A DNA stretch of 38,165 bases from Phycisphaerales bacterium Planc_01 (GCA_001603075.1 LVBB01000080.1:1-38165), one strand, 5' to 3'; numbered from the stretch's first letter, positions 23,180-32,061 are shown. The notes: generated by a model not told the origin, from the sequence alone. Numbers and translations: made by a program.

Positions 23180-26100
23180 ATGAGGACATGGACGATCATT
23201 CTACTGACGGCGGCGGTTCTGTCACCGAGCGCTGCGGCCGAGGGCAGCGTGCTCGGGGGCCGGCTCTTCTCGCGGGGCGGCGGCCTGACGCCCGACGATC
23301 TGCGATGTGAGTATCTCGTCGATCCGCTCGGCATCGACGTGGCCGCGCCGCGATTGAGCTGGACGGTACGATCGAACCAGCGAGGCCAGCGCCAGACGGC
23401 GTATCGAGTCCTGGTGGCCAGCAGCCGCGAACTGATCGACAAGAAGGTCGGCGACCTCTGGGACAGCGGCAAGGTGATGTCGGACCGGACGACCCACGTC
23501 GTCTACGAAGGCAAGCCGCTGACCTCACAGATGCCGTGCTTCTGGACGGTGTGCGTCTGGGACAAGGACGACGCGCTATCGACGTGGTCCCGGACGGCGT
23601 CCTGGTCGATGGGCCTGCTCGATCAATCGCTGTGGAAGGCCCAGTGGGTCGGGTTCGATGCATGCCGGCAGCGCAAGACGGAGGCCGAGAAAGTGGACCT
23701 GTCGAAGGCCTCGTGGATCTGGTATCCCGAGGGCGACGCGACGGGCGCCGTGCCCGTGGGCCATCGGCTGTTCCGCAAGGAGTTCACCGTTCCCGAAGGG
23801 CGCCAGATCGCCTCAGCCGCCTGCGCGGTGACCGCCGACAACTGGTTCAAACTCTACGTCAACGGCCGGCCCGTCCACGACGGCGGCAACTTCAAAGAGG
23901 CCCGCGTCGTCGATATCAAGGACAGTCTCGTGGCCGGCAGGAACGTGCTGGCGGTCGATGCGGCCAACCAGGGCGACGCCGCCAATCCCGCCGGTGTTCT
24001 GGCCGTGCTGAATCTGCGGTTTGTCGATGGAAGTGCGACGGTCATCGTCTCGGACGATTCCTGGCGGACGGCCCCGTCGGCCCCGACCGACTGGATGATG
24101 CCGCAGTTCGATGCCGGCGACTGGGAACGCGCTGCAGTGGCCGCCGCTTACGGCGCCGGGCCCTGGGGCGAGATCTCGCTCGACGCGGCCCAATTGTTCC
24201 TGCCGCCCGTCCAACTGCTGCGGACCCGCTTCGTTCTGGATAAGCCCGTCCAACGGGCGACGGTGTACGCCTCGGCCCTCGGCGATTACCGCCTTTACCT
24301 CAACGGCCGAAGGATCGGCGACGGCTATTTCACGCCCGGATGGACCGACTATCGCATCCGCGTCTACTACAATACCTATGATGTCACCAAACAGCTCCAG
24401 AAGGGCTTCAACGCGATCGGGGCCATGCTGGCCGACGGCTGGTACAGCGGGTACATCGGATGGTATCACGTCCGCGACCACTACGGGACCGATCCGCGTT
24501 TCGCGGCGCAACTGGTCGTCGAGTACACCGACGGGACCACGAGGGTCGTGACGACCGACGGGAGCTGGAAGGCGACGACCGGGCCGGTCCTCGAAGCCGA
24601 TTTCCTGATGGGCGAGACGTACGACGCCCGTAATGAGGTCGCCGCCTGGAGCGAGGCCGACCTCGACGAGTCACAATGGTCCGGCGTCGACGTCACCGGC
24701 CGCATCGAGGCAAAGCTCGAAGCCTATCCGGGCGTTCCGGTCCGCCGGTTCAAAGAGATCAAACCCGTTGCGATGACCGAGCCGACGCCGGACGCCTTCG
24801 TGTTCGACATGGGGACGAATTTCGCCGGCTTCGCCCGGTTGCAGGTCAACGGCGCCGAGCCGGGGCAGAAGGTGGTCCTGCGCTTCGCCGAGCGTCTCAA
24901 TCCCGACGGCACGATCTACACCACCAATCTGCGCGGCGCCCGCGCGACCGATACCTACATCTGCAAAGGCCTGGGCAAAGAGACGTGGCAGCCCGAGTTT
25001 ACCTTCCACGGGTTCCAGTACGTCGAGGTGACCGGCTATCCGGGCCGGCCTCGACTGGGCGATGTCACGGGCATCGAGCTGACCTCCGATACCCCGGTGG
25101 TCGGACGCTTCGAGTGCTCCGACCCGACCGCCAACACGCTCTATCGCAACATCTGCCAGACGCAGCGGGCCAATTTCATCGAGATCCCGACCGACTGTCC
25201 GCAGCGGGACGAGCGGCTCGGCTGGACCGGCGACGCCCAGATCTACGTCCGGACCGCCACCTACAACACCGACGTGGCCGCCTTCTTCACCAAGTGGCTC
25301 GTGGACCTCGAAGACGCGCGCCTTCCCAACGGCGCCTTTCCCGACGTGGCGCCTCGCCTGGTGGCCGAGGGCGGCGGCACCGCTGCCTGGGGCGACGCCG
25401 GCGTGATCTGCCCCTGGACGATCTATCAGGTATACGGGGACAAGCGCGTCCTGAGCCGGCACTACGACGCGATGGCCGGGTGGGTCGACTATTGCCGTGG
25501 CACCACGACAAACCTCCTGCGCCCGGCCCAGGGCTACGGCGACTGGCTCAGCATCGAGGCCGACACGCCCAAGGACGTGCTGGCCACCGCGTATTTCGCC
25601 AACAGCACCCGGCTCGTGGCCCAGGCCGCTGAGGTGCTCGGTAAGCGCGAGGACGCGACGAAGTACCGCGAACTGTTCGACGCCATCAAGCGGGCGTTCA
25701 ACGATGCGTACGTCGGCGCCGACGGGCGGATCAAAGGCGACACGCAGACCGTCTATGTGCTGGCGTTGGCCTTCGATCTCTTGAGCGAGGAGAAGCAGGC
25801 GATGGCCGTCGAGCATCTGGTCGGCGACATCCGCGCCCGCAACTGGCACCTGTCCACCGGGTTCGTGGGGACCAAGGACCTGATGGCGACGTTGACGCGT
25901 TTCGGCCAGACCAACGTGGCCTATGCCCTGTTCCACAACGCGACGTTCCCGTCGTGGGGCTTCTCGATCCAGCACGGGGCCACGAGCATCTGGGAACGTT
26001 GGGACGGCTGGACGCCGGAGAAGGGCTTCCAGGACCCCGGCATGAATTCGTTCGCCCACTACTCGTTCGGCGCCGTGGCCGAGTGGATGTTCAAGACCAT

Positions 26101-26500
26101 CGGCGGGATCGATACGGACGGCCCGGCCTACAAGCACATCATCATCCGCCCGCGGCCTGAAGGGCGGCTCTCCTGGGCCAAAGCAAGTTACGATTCCATT
26201 CGCGGCCCGATCGCCACCTCCTGGAGCGTTCGCAAGACGACGGATCGTGGCGGGTGGGACCTGGCGCGCCATCCGCTGATTGCCGGGCGCAATTCCGTCC
26301 GCCAGTTCACGCTCGATGTGACGATCCCCGCCAACACGACGGCCACCGTGTACATCCCCACTGCCGATGCGGCCGGGATTACCGAAGGCCGACGCGCCGC
26401 GATGGACGCGCCGGGCGTGCTGTTCGTCGGCACCGACGGCGACAATGCGATGTTCGAAATCGGTGCCGGCAGCTACACGTTCAAGTCCGAGCTGCCGTGA
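23180..26500 (+). CDS. Exported alpha-L-rhamnosidase (GH78 family)
   Basis: GH78 enzymes release L-rhamnose from plant and algal glycans by inversion. The 1106-residue protein has a cleavable signal peptide (TWTIILLTAAVLSPSAAAEG) and the N-terminal beta domain typical of the family (DLRCEYLVDPLGIDVAAPRL; key Cys-Glu-Tyr and Pro-Arg-Leu-Ser-Trp). Further beta-sandwich domains follow (YLNGRRIGDGYFTPGWTDY), then an (alpha/alpha)6 catalytic barrel. The catalytic block DCPQRDERLGWTGDAQ is at about residues 671-686, and the SIWERWDGW block, with the presumed general-base Glu, is near 936-944. ATG 23180 has GGGAGGTG upstream. It lies 105 bases after lepB and is followed by a terminator. Rhamnose-containing algal polysaccharides such as ulvan are plausible substrates, but this is a guess. 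Confidence 0.93.
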   Translation: MRTWTIILLTAAVLSPSAAAEGSVLGGRLFSRGGGLTPDDLRCEYLVDPLGIDVAAPRLSWTVRSNQRGQRQTAYRVLVASSRELIDKKVGDLWDSGKVMSDRTTHVVYEGKPLTSQMPCFWTVCVWDKDDALSTWSRTASWSMGLLDQSLWKAQWVGFDACRQRKTEAEKVDLSKASWIWYPEGDATGAVPVGHRLFRKEFTVPEGRQIASAACAVTADNWFKLYVNGRPVHDGGNFKEARVVDIKDSLVAGRNVLAVDAANQGDAANPAGVLAVLNLRFVDGSATVIVSDDSWRTAPSAPTDWMMPQFDAGDWERAAVAAAYGAGPWGEISLDAAQLFLPPVQLLRTRFVLDKPVQRATVYASALGDYRLYLNGRRIGDGYFTPGWTDYRIRVYYNTYDVTKQLQKGFNAIGAMLADGWYSGYIGWYHVRDHYGTDPRFAAQLVVEYTDGTTRVVTTDGSWKATTGPVLEADFLMGETYDARNEVAAWSEADLDESQWSGVDVTGRIEAKLEAYPGVPVRRFKEIKPVAMTEPTPDAFVFDMGTNFAGFARLQVNGAEPGQKVVLRFAERLNPDGTIYTTNLRGARATDTYICKGLGKETWQPEFTFHGFQYVEVTGYPGRPRLGDVTGIELTSDTPVVGRFECSDPTANTLYRNICQTQRANFIEIPTDCPQRDERLGWTGDAQIYVRTATYNTDVAAFFTKWLVDLEDARLPNGAFPDVAPRLVAEGGGTAAWGDAGVICPWTIYQVYGDKRVLSRHYDAMAGWVDYCRGTTTNLLRPAQGYGDWLSIEADTPKDVLATAYFANSTRLVAQAAEVLGKREDATKYRELFDAIKRAFNDAYVGADGRIKGDTQTVYVLALAFDLLSEEKQAMAVEHLVGDIRARNWHLSTGFVGTKDLMATLTRFGQTNVAYALFHNATFPSWGFSIQHGATSIWERWDGWTPEKGFQDPGMNSFAHYSFGAVAEWMFKTIGGIDTDGPAYKHIIIRPRPEGRLSWAKASYDSIRGPIATSWSVRKTTDRGGWDLARHPLIAGRNSVRQFTLDVTIPANTTATVYIPTADAAGITEGRRAAMDAPGVLFVGTDGDNAMFEIGAGSYTFKSELP

Positions 26501-26538
26501 CGTGCGATCCGACGCACACACCTCGAAGTTGAAGCACG

Positions 26539-26566
26539 AGCCCCCTGTTACAGCAGGGGGCTTTGC
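26539..26566 (+). terminator. Intrinsic terminator after the rhamnosidase gene
   Basis: A 9-bp perfect stem AGCCCCCTG (26539-26547) / CAGGGGGCT (26554-26562) with a 6-base loop is followed by TTGCATTT. It lies 39 bases after the GH78 stop. Confidence 0.75.
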
Positions 26567-26597
26567 ATTTGGGGTCATGGACCACAAGCACCGCCGG

Positions 26598-27027
26598 TCT
26601 ATGGCCCGATCCCCTCGACAGGCTCCGCGCCCTGAAGGCAGACAAAGGGACAGGTCACACCGAGGCGCCCGCTGCCAAGGCCAAGGCCCGCACCGACCTA
26701 TGGCCCGATTCCCTCGACGGCGCTGCGCTCCGCTCGGGATGACAAACAAGGGCGGGGCTCCGCTCGGGATGACAAACCACACCACATGTACGCTGCCAAA
26801 AAGGGACGGCTCGATCATAGCTTGGTCATTTCGGCCGGAGCGAACTATCCCTCTATTGTCATTTCGACCGGAGCGAAGCATGCGCGCCCGGTGTCATTTC
26901 GACCGGAGCGAAGCGGAGCGGAGAAATCTGGCCTCGAATCGAACGTACGTGATTCCTGGGCAGCCCTTTCGACCTCCCCATTTGGCTGTGCTCGGGGCAG
27001 CGGCAGGAAAGGCCCAAGCGGCCGGTT
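26598..27027. repeat. Gene-free stretch filled with dispersed short repeats
   Basis: No gene is supported in the 430 bases before the GyrI-like gene. Three repeat sets are visible. CTATGGCCCGATYCCCTCGAC occurs at about 26600 and 26699. CTCCGCTCGGGATGACAAAC occurs at 26728-26747 and 26758-26777. GTCATTTCGACCGGAGCG occurs at 26825 (one mismatch), 26858 and 26893, the last continuing AAGCGGAGCGGAGAAATCTGG. Copies of the third set are 33 and 35 bases apart. Short open frames crossing the area have no coding character. Confidence 0.7.
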
Positions 27028-27498
27028 TCACGTCACCGGGGCGTAGATCTCGGTGAGAAGCTCGTCGGCGGAGACTTTGCGGGGGTCGTTGAGGTAGACT
27101 TCACGCGTCGGCCCGGTCACCTTCTTGTGGTTGCCCGCGATCCAGGCGAAGAGCTTCTTGTAGGTCGCCGCACACGTCTCATAGGGACCTTTGTGGATGA
27201 TCCTGGCCATCTGCCCGCCGGGCAGCTCGTAACAGGTGACGCGGTCGGTGCCGGTGACCTTCTTGGCGACGGGGACGACCACCTCGACGTCGGCGTTGCT
27301 CTGCTCGTTGGCCTTCATCGCTTCCTTGGGCGTCTCATGGCAGATGAAGGTGGGCCGTCCGACGATGTGGGCGCCGCTTCCGGCGGCGAAACGCCATACG
27401 GTGACGATCATCGGCCCGATCTCGGCGTACGTGCCGCGCTTACGCATGCCGACCACCAGTTGGGGTTCCACCTGACAAATGCTGACCTCGGTATTCAT
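27028..27498 (-). CDS. GyrI-like / AraC effector-binding domain protein
   Basis: The 156-residue product has only the GyrI-like small-molecule-binding fold (SOUL/GyrI superfamily), without a DNA-binding part. Visible family features are the N-terminal strand VSICQVEPQLVVGMRKRGTYAEI, quoted for its Pro and the Arg-Gly-Tyr turn, a CYELPGGQMARIIHKGPYE stretch with the characteristic H-x-G-P-Y-E, then AWIAGNHKKVTGPTREVYL and a C-terminal TEIYAPV strand. ATG 27498 has GAAGGAGG 6 bases upstream. Such stand-alone proteins may sequester or hydrolyse cyclic and hydrophobic compounds; the ligand is unknown. It is a single gene. Confidence 0.85.
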   Translation of the reverse strand: MNTEVSICQVEPQLVVGMRKRGTYAEIGPMIVTVWRFAAGSGAHIVGRPTFICHETPKEAMKANEQSNADVEVVVPVAKKVTGTDRVTCYELPGGQMARIIHKGPYETCAATYKKLFAWIAGNHKKVTGPTREVYLNDPRKVSADELLTEIYAPVT

Positions 27499-27632
27499 GA
27501 CGCGACCTCCTTCGGATCGAGCCGCCTTGCCCGGTTGCCTTACGCGTCGGCCCGGCTTGGGGTTCTCGGCTCGGCCGGCTCGAATGACGCACGCATCGTG
27601 GCCCCTTTTCCCAAATTTCTATCGCAGAAGGC

Positions 27633-27661
27633 TTGACGAATGCAACCTTTTGGAGCATAAT
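27633..27661 (+). promoter_or_regulatory. Promoter for tRNA-Leu
   Basis: TTGACG (27633-27638), 17 bases, CATAAT (27656-27661). The -10 element ends 14 bases before the tRNA 5' end, an ideal distance. Confidence 0.75.
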
Positions 27662-27675
27662 TCCGTTTCCGATTC

Positions 27676-27759
27676 GCGGATGTGGCGGAATTGGCAGACG
27701 CGCAGGCTTCAGGTGCCTGTGGGCTTAGGCCCGTGGAGGTTCGACTCCTCTCATCCGCA
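27676..27759 (+). tRNA. tRNA-Leu (anticodon CAG)
   Basis: The acceptor arms GCGGATG (27676-27682) and CATCCGC (27752-27758) pair, with discriminator A. The anticodon stem CAGGC/GCCTG encloses TTCAGGT with anticodon CAG. A long variable arm (GGGCTTAGGCCC) marks a class II tRNA, and the T arm is GGAGGTTCGACTCCTC. CCA is not encoded. Confidence 0.97.
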
Positions 27760-27894
27760 TTCCTTTCGATCGCCGGGAGGGCGAGGTCTCCGGCGGCCTG
27801 GTCAGGAGGGCAAGTCCTAACGAAATCCGCCGTCACACGCCGATAAGGATACTGTATGCGTCAAGACCGATGCCGCTCGTCCGGCACAGAGGGC

Positions 27895-27923
27895 TTGGCC
27901 CGGTCAATCCAGACCGATAAAAT
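27895..27923 (+). promoter_or_regulatory. Promoter for the membrane protein gene at 28004
   Basis: TTGGCC (27895-27900), 17 bases, TAAAAT (27918-27923), about 75 bases of leader. Confidence 0.55.
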
Positions 27924-28003
27924 GCCGACGATGAGGCCCGAAGGAGGGCCCAACGACAGATCTGGGCCAGTGTGGCGCTGCCGCCGGTGAGTGGGAGTAG
28001 AGT

Positions 28004-28690
28004 ATGGGTACCGTGGTGTGGGTTGTACTGATCGCGGCGGCGGGACAGGCTGCCGAGGGGGGGCAGTTGGTGCCGTTCGATATGATGTGGCGGTACATCA
28101 GTTCGCTCGGCCTGGTCGAGGCGTTGACGTTCATTTCATTCGGCTCGGTCTGCCTGTTCTACGGCTGGCGGGTGTTCCGCATCCTCGTGACGATCTGTTT
28201 CGGCCTCCTCGGCCTGGCCCTGGGCGTCTGGGCCAATCGGCGGCTCATCGGCGGCGACGTGATCTGGCTGTCGTTGATCTGCTCGATCTTCTTCGCGGTG
28301 CTGTCGGTGCCGTTCATGCGGTGGGGCGTGACGATCCTGGGGGCGATCTCCGGGGGCGTCCTGACGGCCGGCGTCTGGCTGGCGGCCGGACTGCCCGAAG
28401 AATACGTCTGGGCCGGCGGCCTGGTGGGCCTGATCGCCGGCGGCATGATCTCGTTCATCGTCTTCAAGATCGCCGTGATCCTCTTCACCAGCCTTGGCGG
28501 CAGCACGTTGATGGTCGTCGGGGTCCTGGCGATCATCTACCGATACATGGTCGAAGGCAAGGGCGCGCAGTTCGAGTCGTTCGTCCATACGAACCAGTGG
28601 TTCCTTCCCGTGCTGCTGCTGGCCCCCATGCTCGTCGGGATGTACTTCCAGAACAAGCTCAGCAAGACCGACCCGAACTGGGCCGGCTGA
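28004..28690 (+). CDS. Polytopic membrane protein, DUF4203/TMEM198-like
   Basis: The 228-residue product is hydrophobic throughout, with about seven membrane segments. It may start with a signal-like helix (VVWVVLIAAAGQAAEG). Small-residue-rich helices follow a pattern of repeated GLLGLALGVW, GAISGGVLTAGVWLAAGL and GGLVGLIAGGMISFIVFKI. That pattern, with Gly at helix packing positions and about 200 residues total, resembles the DUF4203/TMEM198 family; the assignment is tentative and the function unknown. GGGAG 6 bases upstream supports ATG 28004. The next gene, ffh, has its own promoter. Confidence 0.7.
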   Translation: MGTVVWVVLIAAAGQAAEGGQLVPFDMMWRYISSLGLVEALTFISFGSVCLFYGWRVFRILVTICFGLLGLALGVWANRRLIGGDVIWLSLICSIFFAVLSVPFMRWGVTILGAISGGVLTAGVWLAAGLPEEYVWAGGLVGLIAGGMISFIVFKIAVILFTSLGGSTLMVVGVLAIIYRYMVEGKGAQFESFVHTNQWFLPVLLLAPMLVGMYFQNKLSKTDPNWAG

Positions 28691-28778
28691 CGTCTTTCGC
28701 GGCGACCACATACCATCTCCAAGCCCTGCCAGGGAGCTTGCCCAGACACCCTCACGGCGCAGCGGGGGCATTTTGGCC

Positions 28779-28807
28779 TTGCAAAGGGGCCTGCCAGGCC
28801 GTAGCAT
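28779..28807 (+). promoter_or_regulatory. Promoter for ffh-rpsP-trmD
   Basis: TTGCAA (28779-28784), 17 bases, TAGCAT (28802-28807). It lies about 80 bases before the GTG start of ffh. Confidence 0.55.
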
Positions 28808-28888
28808 GAGACGATTGCCGACCGGGCCGGATGGGAAGGGATGGGATGCGGACCGGGCGGGCCGGTTTTGACATTCAGGGGAAATCCC

Positions 28889-30319
28889 GTGTTCGAGTCA
28901 TTGACGGAAAAATTCAATTCGGTCTTCAAGTCGCTGTCGGGACGCGGCCGCATCACCGAGTCCAACATCTCCGACGCCATGCGGGACGTTCGCAAGGCCC
29001 TGCTGGAGGCCGACGTCAACTACAATATCGTCAAGCAGTTCTGCAAGGACGTTCGCGAGGCGGCCCTGGGCGCCGAGGTCATCAAGAGCCTGCACCCCGG
29101 GCAGGTGATGATCAAGATCGTCAACGACGAGCTGACGCGGCTGATGGGTCCGGTCGATACGCGGATCTACTTCGTCTCGCCGGGCCCGACGATCATCCTG
29201 CTGGCGGGCCTTCAGGGCTGCGGCAAGACGACCACGGCCGCCAAGCTCGGCAACTATCTCGTCGCGAAGGGCCGCCGTCCTCTGATGGTGGCCGACGACC
29301 TCCAGCGTCCGGCGGCCATCGAGCAGCTCAAGGTCCTCGGCGAGCAGACGGGCATCCCCGTCTACAGCGAGCAGATCAAAGACGCCGTCAAGGTCGCGCG
29401 GAACGCCGTCAAGCACGCCAAAGAGAGCGGCAACGACGTGGTCATCGTCGACACCGCCGGCCGGCTGCACATCGACGAAGAGATGATGACCGAGGTGGCC
29501 AACGTGGCCAAGGCCATCACGCCGCACCAGATCTATCTGGTCTGCGACTCGATGACCGGCCAGGACGCCGTCAACAGCGCCAAGGAGTTCAACGACCGCC
29601 TCGAACTCGACGGCGTGATCCTCACCAAGCTCGACGGCGACGCCCGAGGCGGCGCGGCGCTGAGCGTCAAGGCGGTCACCGGCAAGCCCATCAAGTTCAT
29701 CGGCGTCGGCGAGAAGCTCGACAAGCTCGAAGAGTTCCACCCCGACCGCATGGCCAGCCGCATCCTCGGCATGGGCGACGTCGTCACCCTCGTGGAGAAG
29801 GCCCAGGAGCAATTCGACGCCGAAGAGGCCATCAAATTCCAGAAGAAGATGGCCAAGGGAAGCTTCGGCTTCGACGACTTCCTCAAGCAGATGCAGGCCG
29901 TCAAGAAGATGGGCGGCCTCAAGGACATGCTCAAACTCATGCCGGGCCTCGGCGGCCAGCTCAAGGACGTTGATTTCGACGGCAGCGAGCTCAAGCAGAT
30001 GGAGGCGATCGTCCACTCGATGACGCCGAAGGAGCGTCGCGATCCGGACCTGATCGACCCGCCGCGGCGACGTCGCATCGCCGCCGGCAGCGGGACCCAG
30101 CCGAACGACGTCTCCAGTCTGGTCAAGACCTTCAAACGCAGCCGCGACATGATGAAGGCGGTCAGCGGCGGCAGCTTCGGCGGGCTCAAAGCGCTCTTCT
30201 CCGGCGGGTTCAACATGGAGGCCATGAGCGCCCAGATGACCGGCGGACGCAAGATCAAGCAGCGATCCAAACGCAAACGCGTCATCAAACGACGGGGAAA
30301 AATCAAGAAGCAGCGGTAG
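28889..30319 (+). CDS. ffh: Signal recognition particle protein Ffh (SRP54)
   Basis: Ffh with SRP RNA delivers nascent membrane proteins to FtsY at the translocon. From GTG 28889 the protein has 476 residues. It has an N domain (FESLTEKFNSVFKSLSGRG ... DVRKALLEADVNY), a GTPase domain with P-loop GLQGCGKTTTAAKLG, ADDLQRPAAIEQL (family DxxRPAA; here Asp-Leu-Gln), DTAGRLHIDEE and TKLDGDARGGAAL, and a Met-rich M domain with the MTPKERRDPDLID segment, ending in a very basic tail (KIKQRSKRKRVIKRRGKIKK). GTG 28889 is chosen because AGGGG lies 7 bases upstream and it aligns with the family start; the frame's earlier ATG at 28841 does not. Confidence 0.96.
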   Translation: MFESLTEKFNSVFKSLSGRGRITESNISDAMRDVRKALLEADVNYNIVKQFCKDVREAALGAEVIKSLHPGQVMIKIVNDELTRLMGPVDTRIYFVSPGPTIILLAGLQGCGKTTTAAKLGNYLVAKGRRPLMVADDLQRPAAIEQLKVLGEQTGIPVYSEQIKDAVKVARNAVKHAKESGNDVVIVDTAGRLHIDEEMMTEVANVAKAITPHQIYLVCDSMTGQDAVNSAKEFNDRLELDGVILTKLDGDARGGAALSVKAVTGKPIKFIGVGEKLDKLEEFHPDRMASRILGMGDVVTLVEKAQEQFDAEEAIKFQKKMAKGSFGFDDFLKQMQAVKKMGGLKDMLKLMPGLGGQLKDVDFDGSELKQMEAIVHSMTPKERRDPDLIDPPRRRRIAAGSGTQPNDVSSLVKTFKRSRDMMKAVSGGSFGGLKALFSGGFNMEAMSAQMTGGRKIKQRSKRKRVIKRRGKIKKQR

Positions 30320-30336
30320 CGACGCGGACCGAGCCA

Positions 30337-30681
30337 ATGGCCGAAAAAGAGCCGAATTTCGTCCCGAACGTGAAAATATCTCTCGAAGAATACCTCGAAG
30401 AGGTTGCTCGATTCTGCGAAAATGAGTATGGTAAGAGGTTTCGCGGCCAGTTCCAGGACATGGAGGGCACCAGCGAGCTGGCGATGCTGGCAGCCCCGAC
30501 GGCTGCGGAGCTGACGGAGCTTCGTCGGGCGGTGGCGATCATGACGGCCGCCGAGAAGCACAACGCCGAGAAACTCTCGGACGAACAGGTGGAACGAATC
30601 GCCGAGGACGCCAAGGTCGATCCGGCGAACTTCGCCATCTTTATCAACGGATACAGCCTGACCTGTAAACGCGTTTCGTGA
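30337..30681 (+). CDS. Hypothetical protein between ffh and rpsP
   Basis: The 114-residue product is soluble and acidic: ISLEEYLEEVARFCENEYGKRF (N-terminal amphipathic helix), a helical Glu/Ala-rich middle (TAAELTELRRAVAIM), DEQVERIAEDAKVDP, and an uncharged end FAIFINGYSLTCKRV. It starts 17 bases after ffh and ends 55 bases before rpsP, so it belongs to the same transcript. I do not recognise the family. The position may indicate a translation or targeting role, which is inference only. Confidence 0.75.
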   Translation: MAEKEPNFVPNVKISLEEYLEEVARFCENEYGKRFRGQFQDMEGTSELAMLAAPTAAELTELRRAVAIMTAAEKHNAEKLSDEQVERIAEDAKVDPANFAIFINGYSLTCKRVS

Positions 30682-30736
30682 CCGGCACAGGGCCGCTCGC
30701 GGAAATTTGACATACGCTATCAGCGAAAGGAACAGT

Positions 30737-31276
30737 ATGGCAGTACGCATCAGAATGACCCGCATGGGTCGCCGGCACAGGCCGTTTTTCCGCATCAACG
30801 CGATGGAGTCCCGCGCGCCGCGCGACGGGCGAATCCTCGAGAAGCTTGGGCACTACGACCCGCTCGAAAAGGACGCCGCCAAGCAGATCGTCCTGGACCG
30901 CGAACGCGTCGAGTTCTGGCTCGGCCAGGGCGCGACGCCCACCGATACCGTCGCCGAGGTGCTGCTGCGCCAGGGGATCAAGACGAAATACGCCGAGGAG
31001 AAGGCCACCCGACGGGCCAAGGCCAGGGGCATCGCCCGCAAGCAGGGCAAGCTGTTCACCGCCACCGAGCGGATCGTAGCCGAGAAGAAGGCCAAGGAAG
31101 CCGAAGAGAAGGCCAAAGCCGAGGCCGAAGCCGCCAAGGCAAAGGCCAAGGCCGAAGCCGAGGCCAAAGCCAAGGCGGAAGCGGAAGCCAAAGCCAAGGC
31201 GGAAGCCGAGGCCAAGGCCAAAGCGGAGGCCGAAGCGGCCAAGGCTGCCGAAGCAGGCGAAGGCGCTGCCGAGTAG
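30737..31276 (+). CDS. rpsP: Ribosomal protein bS16 with long Lys/Ala/Glu repeat tail
   Basis: bS16 is a 30S assembly protein, normally 80-100 residues. Residues 1-80 match: AVRIRMTRMGRRHRPFFRI, ESRAPRDGRILEKLGHYDP and RVEFWLGQGATPTDTVAEVL (family GAQPSDTV). A further 100 residues follow: a basic stretch, then a near-perfect repeat of KAKAEAEA-type units (about residues 115-175) predicted to be a single long charged helix. The DNA there is a degenerate tandem of AAGGCC/GAAGCC units. ATG 30737 follows GAAAGGA. The next gene is trmD, with rimM absent between them. Confidence 0.93.
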   Translation: MAVRIRMTRMGRRHRPFFRINAMESRAPRDGRILEKLGHYDPLEKDAAKQIVLDRERVEFWLGQGATPTDTVAEVLLRQGIKTKYAEEKATRRAKARGIARKQGKLFTATERIVAEKKAKEAEEKAKAEAEAAKAKAKAEAEAKAKAEAEAKAKAEAEAKAKAEAEAAKAAEAGEGAAE

Positions 31277-31288
31277 CGGCGAGGCGCG

Positions 31289-31984
31289 ATGCGAATCGAC
31301 GTCCTCACGCTCTTTCCGGAGATGTTCGCCTCTCCGCTGGGCCACGGGATCCTCCGGCGGGCACAGGAGCAGGGGCTCGTCGAGATCGTTTTGACGAACA
31401 TCCGCGACTTTGCGATCGGCGAGTATCGCAAGGTCGATGACAAACCGTATGGCGGGGGCCCCGGCATGGTCATGATGCCGGGCCCCGTCTTCGACTGTTT
31501 CGAGCACGTCCAATCGCTCAGTCCCCAGTCCGGCCGGGTCATTCTGCTGACGCCACAGGGCGTGCCCTTCAAGCAGGCCAAGGCCGCCGAACTCAGTGCC
31601 CAGGACCGGCTGATCCTCATCGCCGGACGCTATGAGGGCTTCGACGAGCGCATCCGCATCGGACTCGGCGCCGAGCAGATCTCCATCGGCGACTACGTCC
31701 TCAACGGCGGCGAGTTAGCCGCGATGGTCGTCATCGACGCGGTCGTCCGCCTCTTGCCCGGCGCCCTCGGCGACGAGGACTCCGCCAGAGACGACTCGTT
31801 CAGCGACGGCCTGCTCGAATACCCCCACTACACCCGTCCCGAGACCTTTCGCGGCATGAAGGTCCCCGACATCCTGCTGTCCGGCGACCACGGCAAGATC
31901 GCCCAGTGGCGCCGCGACCAGTCCCTCGAACGCACCCGCCAACACCGCCCCGACCTGCTTGACGACAGGGACAGTCGCCGGTAG
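31289..31984 (+). CDS. trmD: tRNA (guanine(37)-N1)-methyltransferase
   Basis: TrmD methylates G37 next to the anticodon and prevents +1 frameshifting. The 231-residue protein shows the trefoil-knot SPOUT motifs: [40 protein letters not shown] (quoted in key parts: Asp-Asp-x-Pro-Tyr-Gly-Gly-Gly), [28 protein letters not shown] (SAM-binding), and [15 protein letters not shown], where Asp is the catalytic base. It then has [25 protein letters not shown]. It lies 12 bases after rpsP. rplS, which usually follows trmD, is absent. Confidence 0.96.
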   Translation: MRIDVLTLFPEMFASPLGHGILRRAQEQGLVEIVLTNIRDFAIGEYRKVDDKPYGGGPGMVMMPGPVFDCFEHVQSLSPQSGRVILLTPQGVPFKQAKAAELSAQDRLILIAGRYEGFDERIRIGLGAEQISIGDYVLNGGELAAMVVIDAVVRLLPGALGDEDSARDDSFSDGLLEYPHYTRPETFRGMKVPDILLSGDHGKIAQWRRDQSLERTRQHRPDLLDDRDSRR

Positions 31985-31987
31985 CAT
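31959..31987 (+). promoter_or_regulatory. Promoter inside the 3' end of trmD for the next gene
   Basis: TTGACG (31959-31964), 17 bases, TAGCAT (31982-31987), overlapping the trmD stop. The leader to ATG 32062 would be about 68 bases. Confidence 0.5.
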
Positions 31988-32061
31988 TGGTCCTGGTTGC
32001 TTTGCAGTCACATCCGGCCTCGGCCGGGAAGACGCGAATCGCGGGATGTGGGAGAGTGCTC

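Noticed and set aside
27760-27990. SRP RNA gene near ffh
   Set aside because: No GGTCAG...GGAAGC...AGCAGCC-type core could be found; only a short GGTCAGGAGGG coincidence.
30707-30712. Perfect TTGACA just before rpsP
   Set aside because: No -10-like hexamer at 15-19 bases; rpsP is close behind the preceding gene and is likely co-transcribed.
31073-31276. Tandem DNA repeat as a non-coding element
   Set aside because: The reading frame is kept throughout and encodes the bS16 tail.
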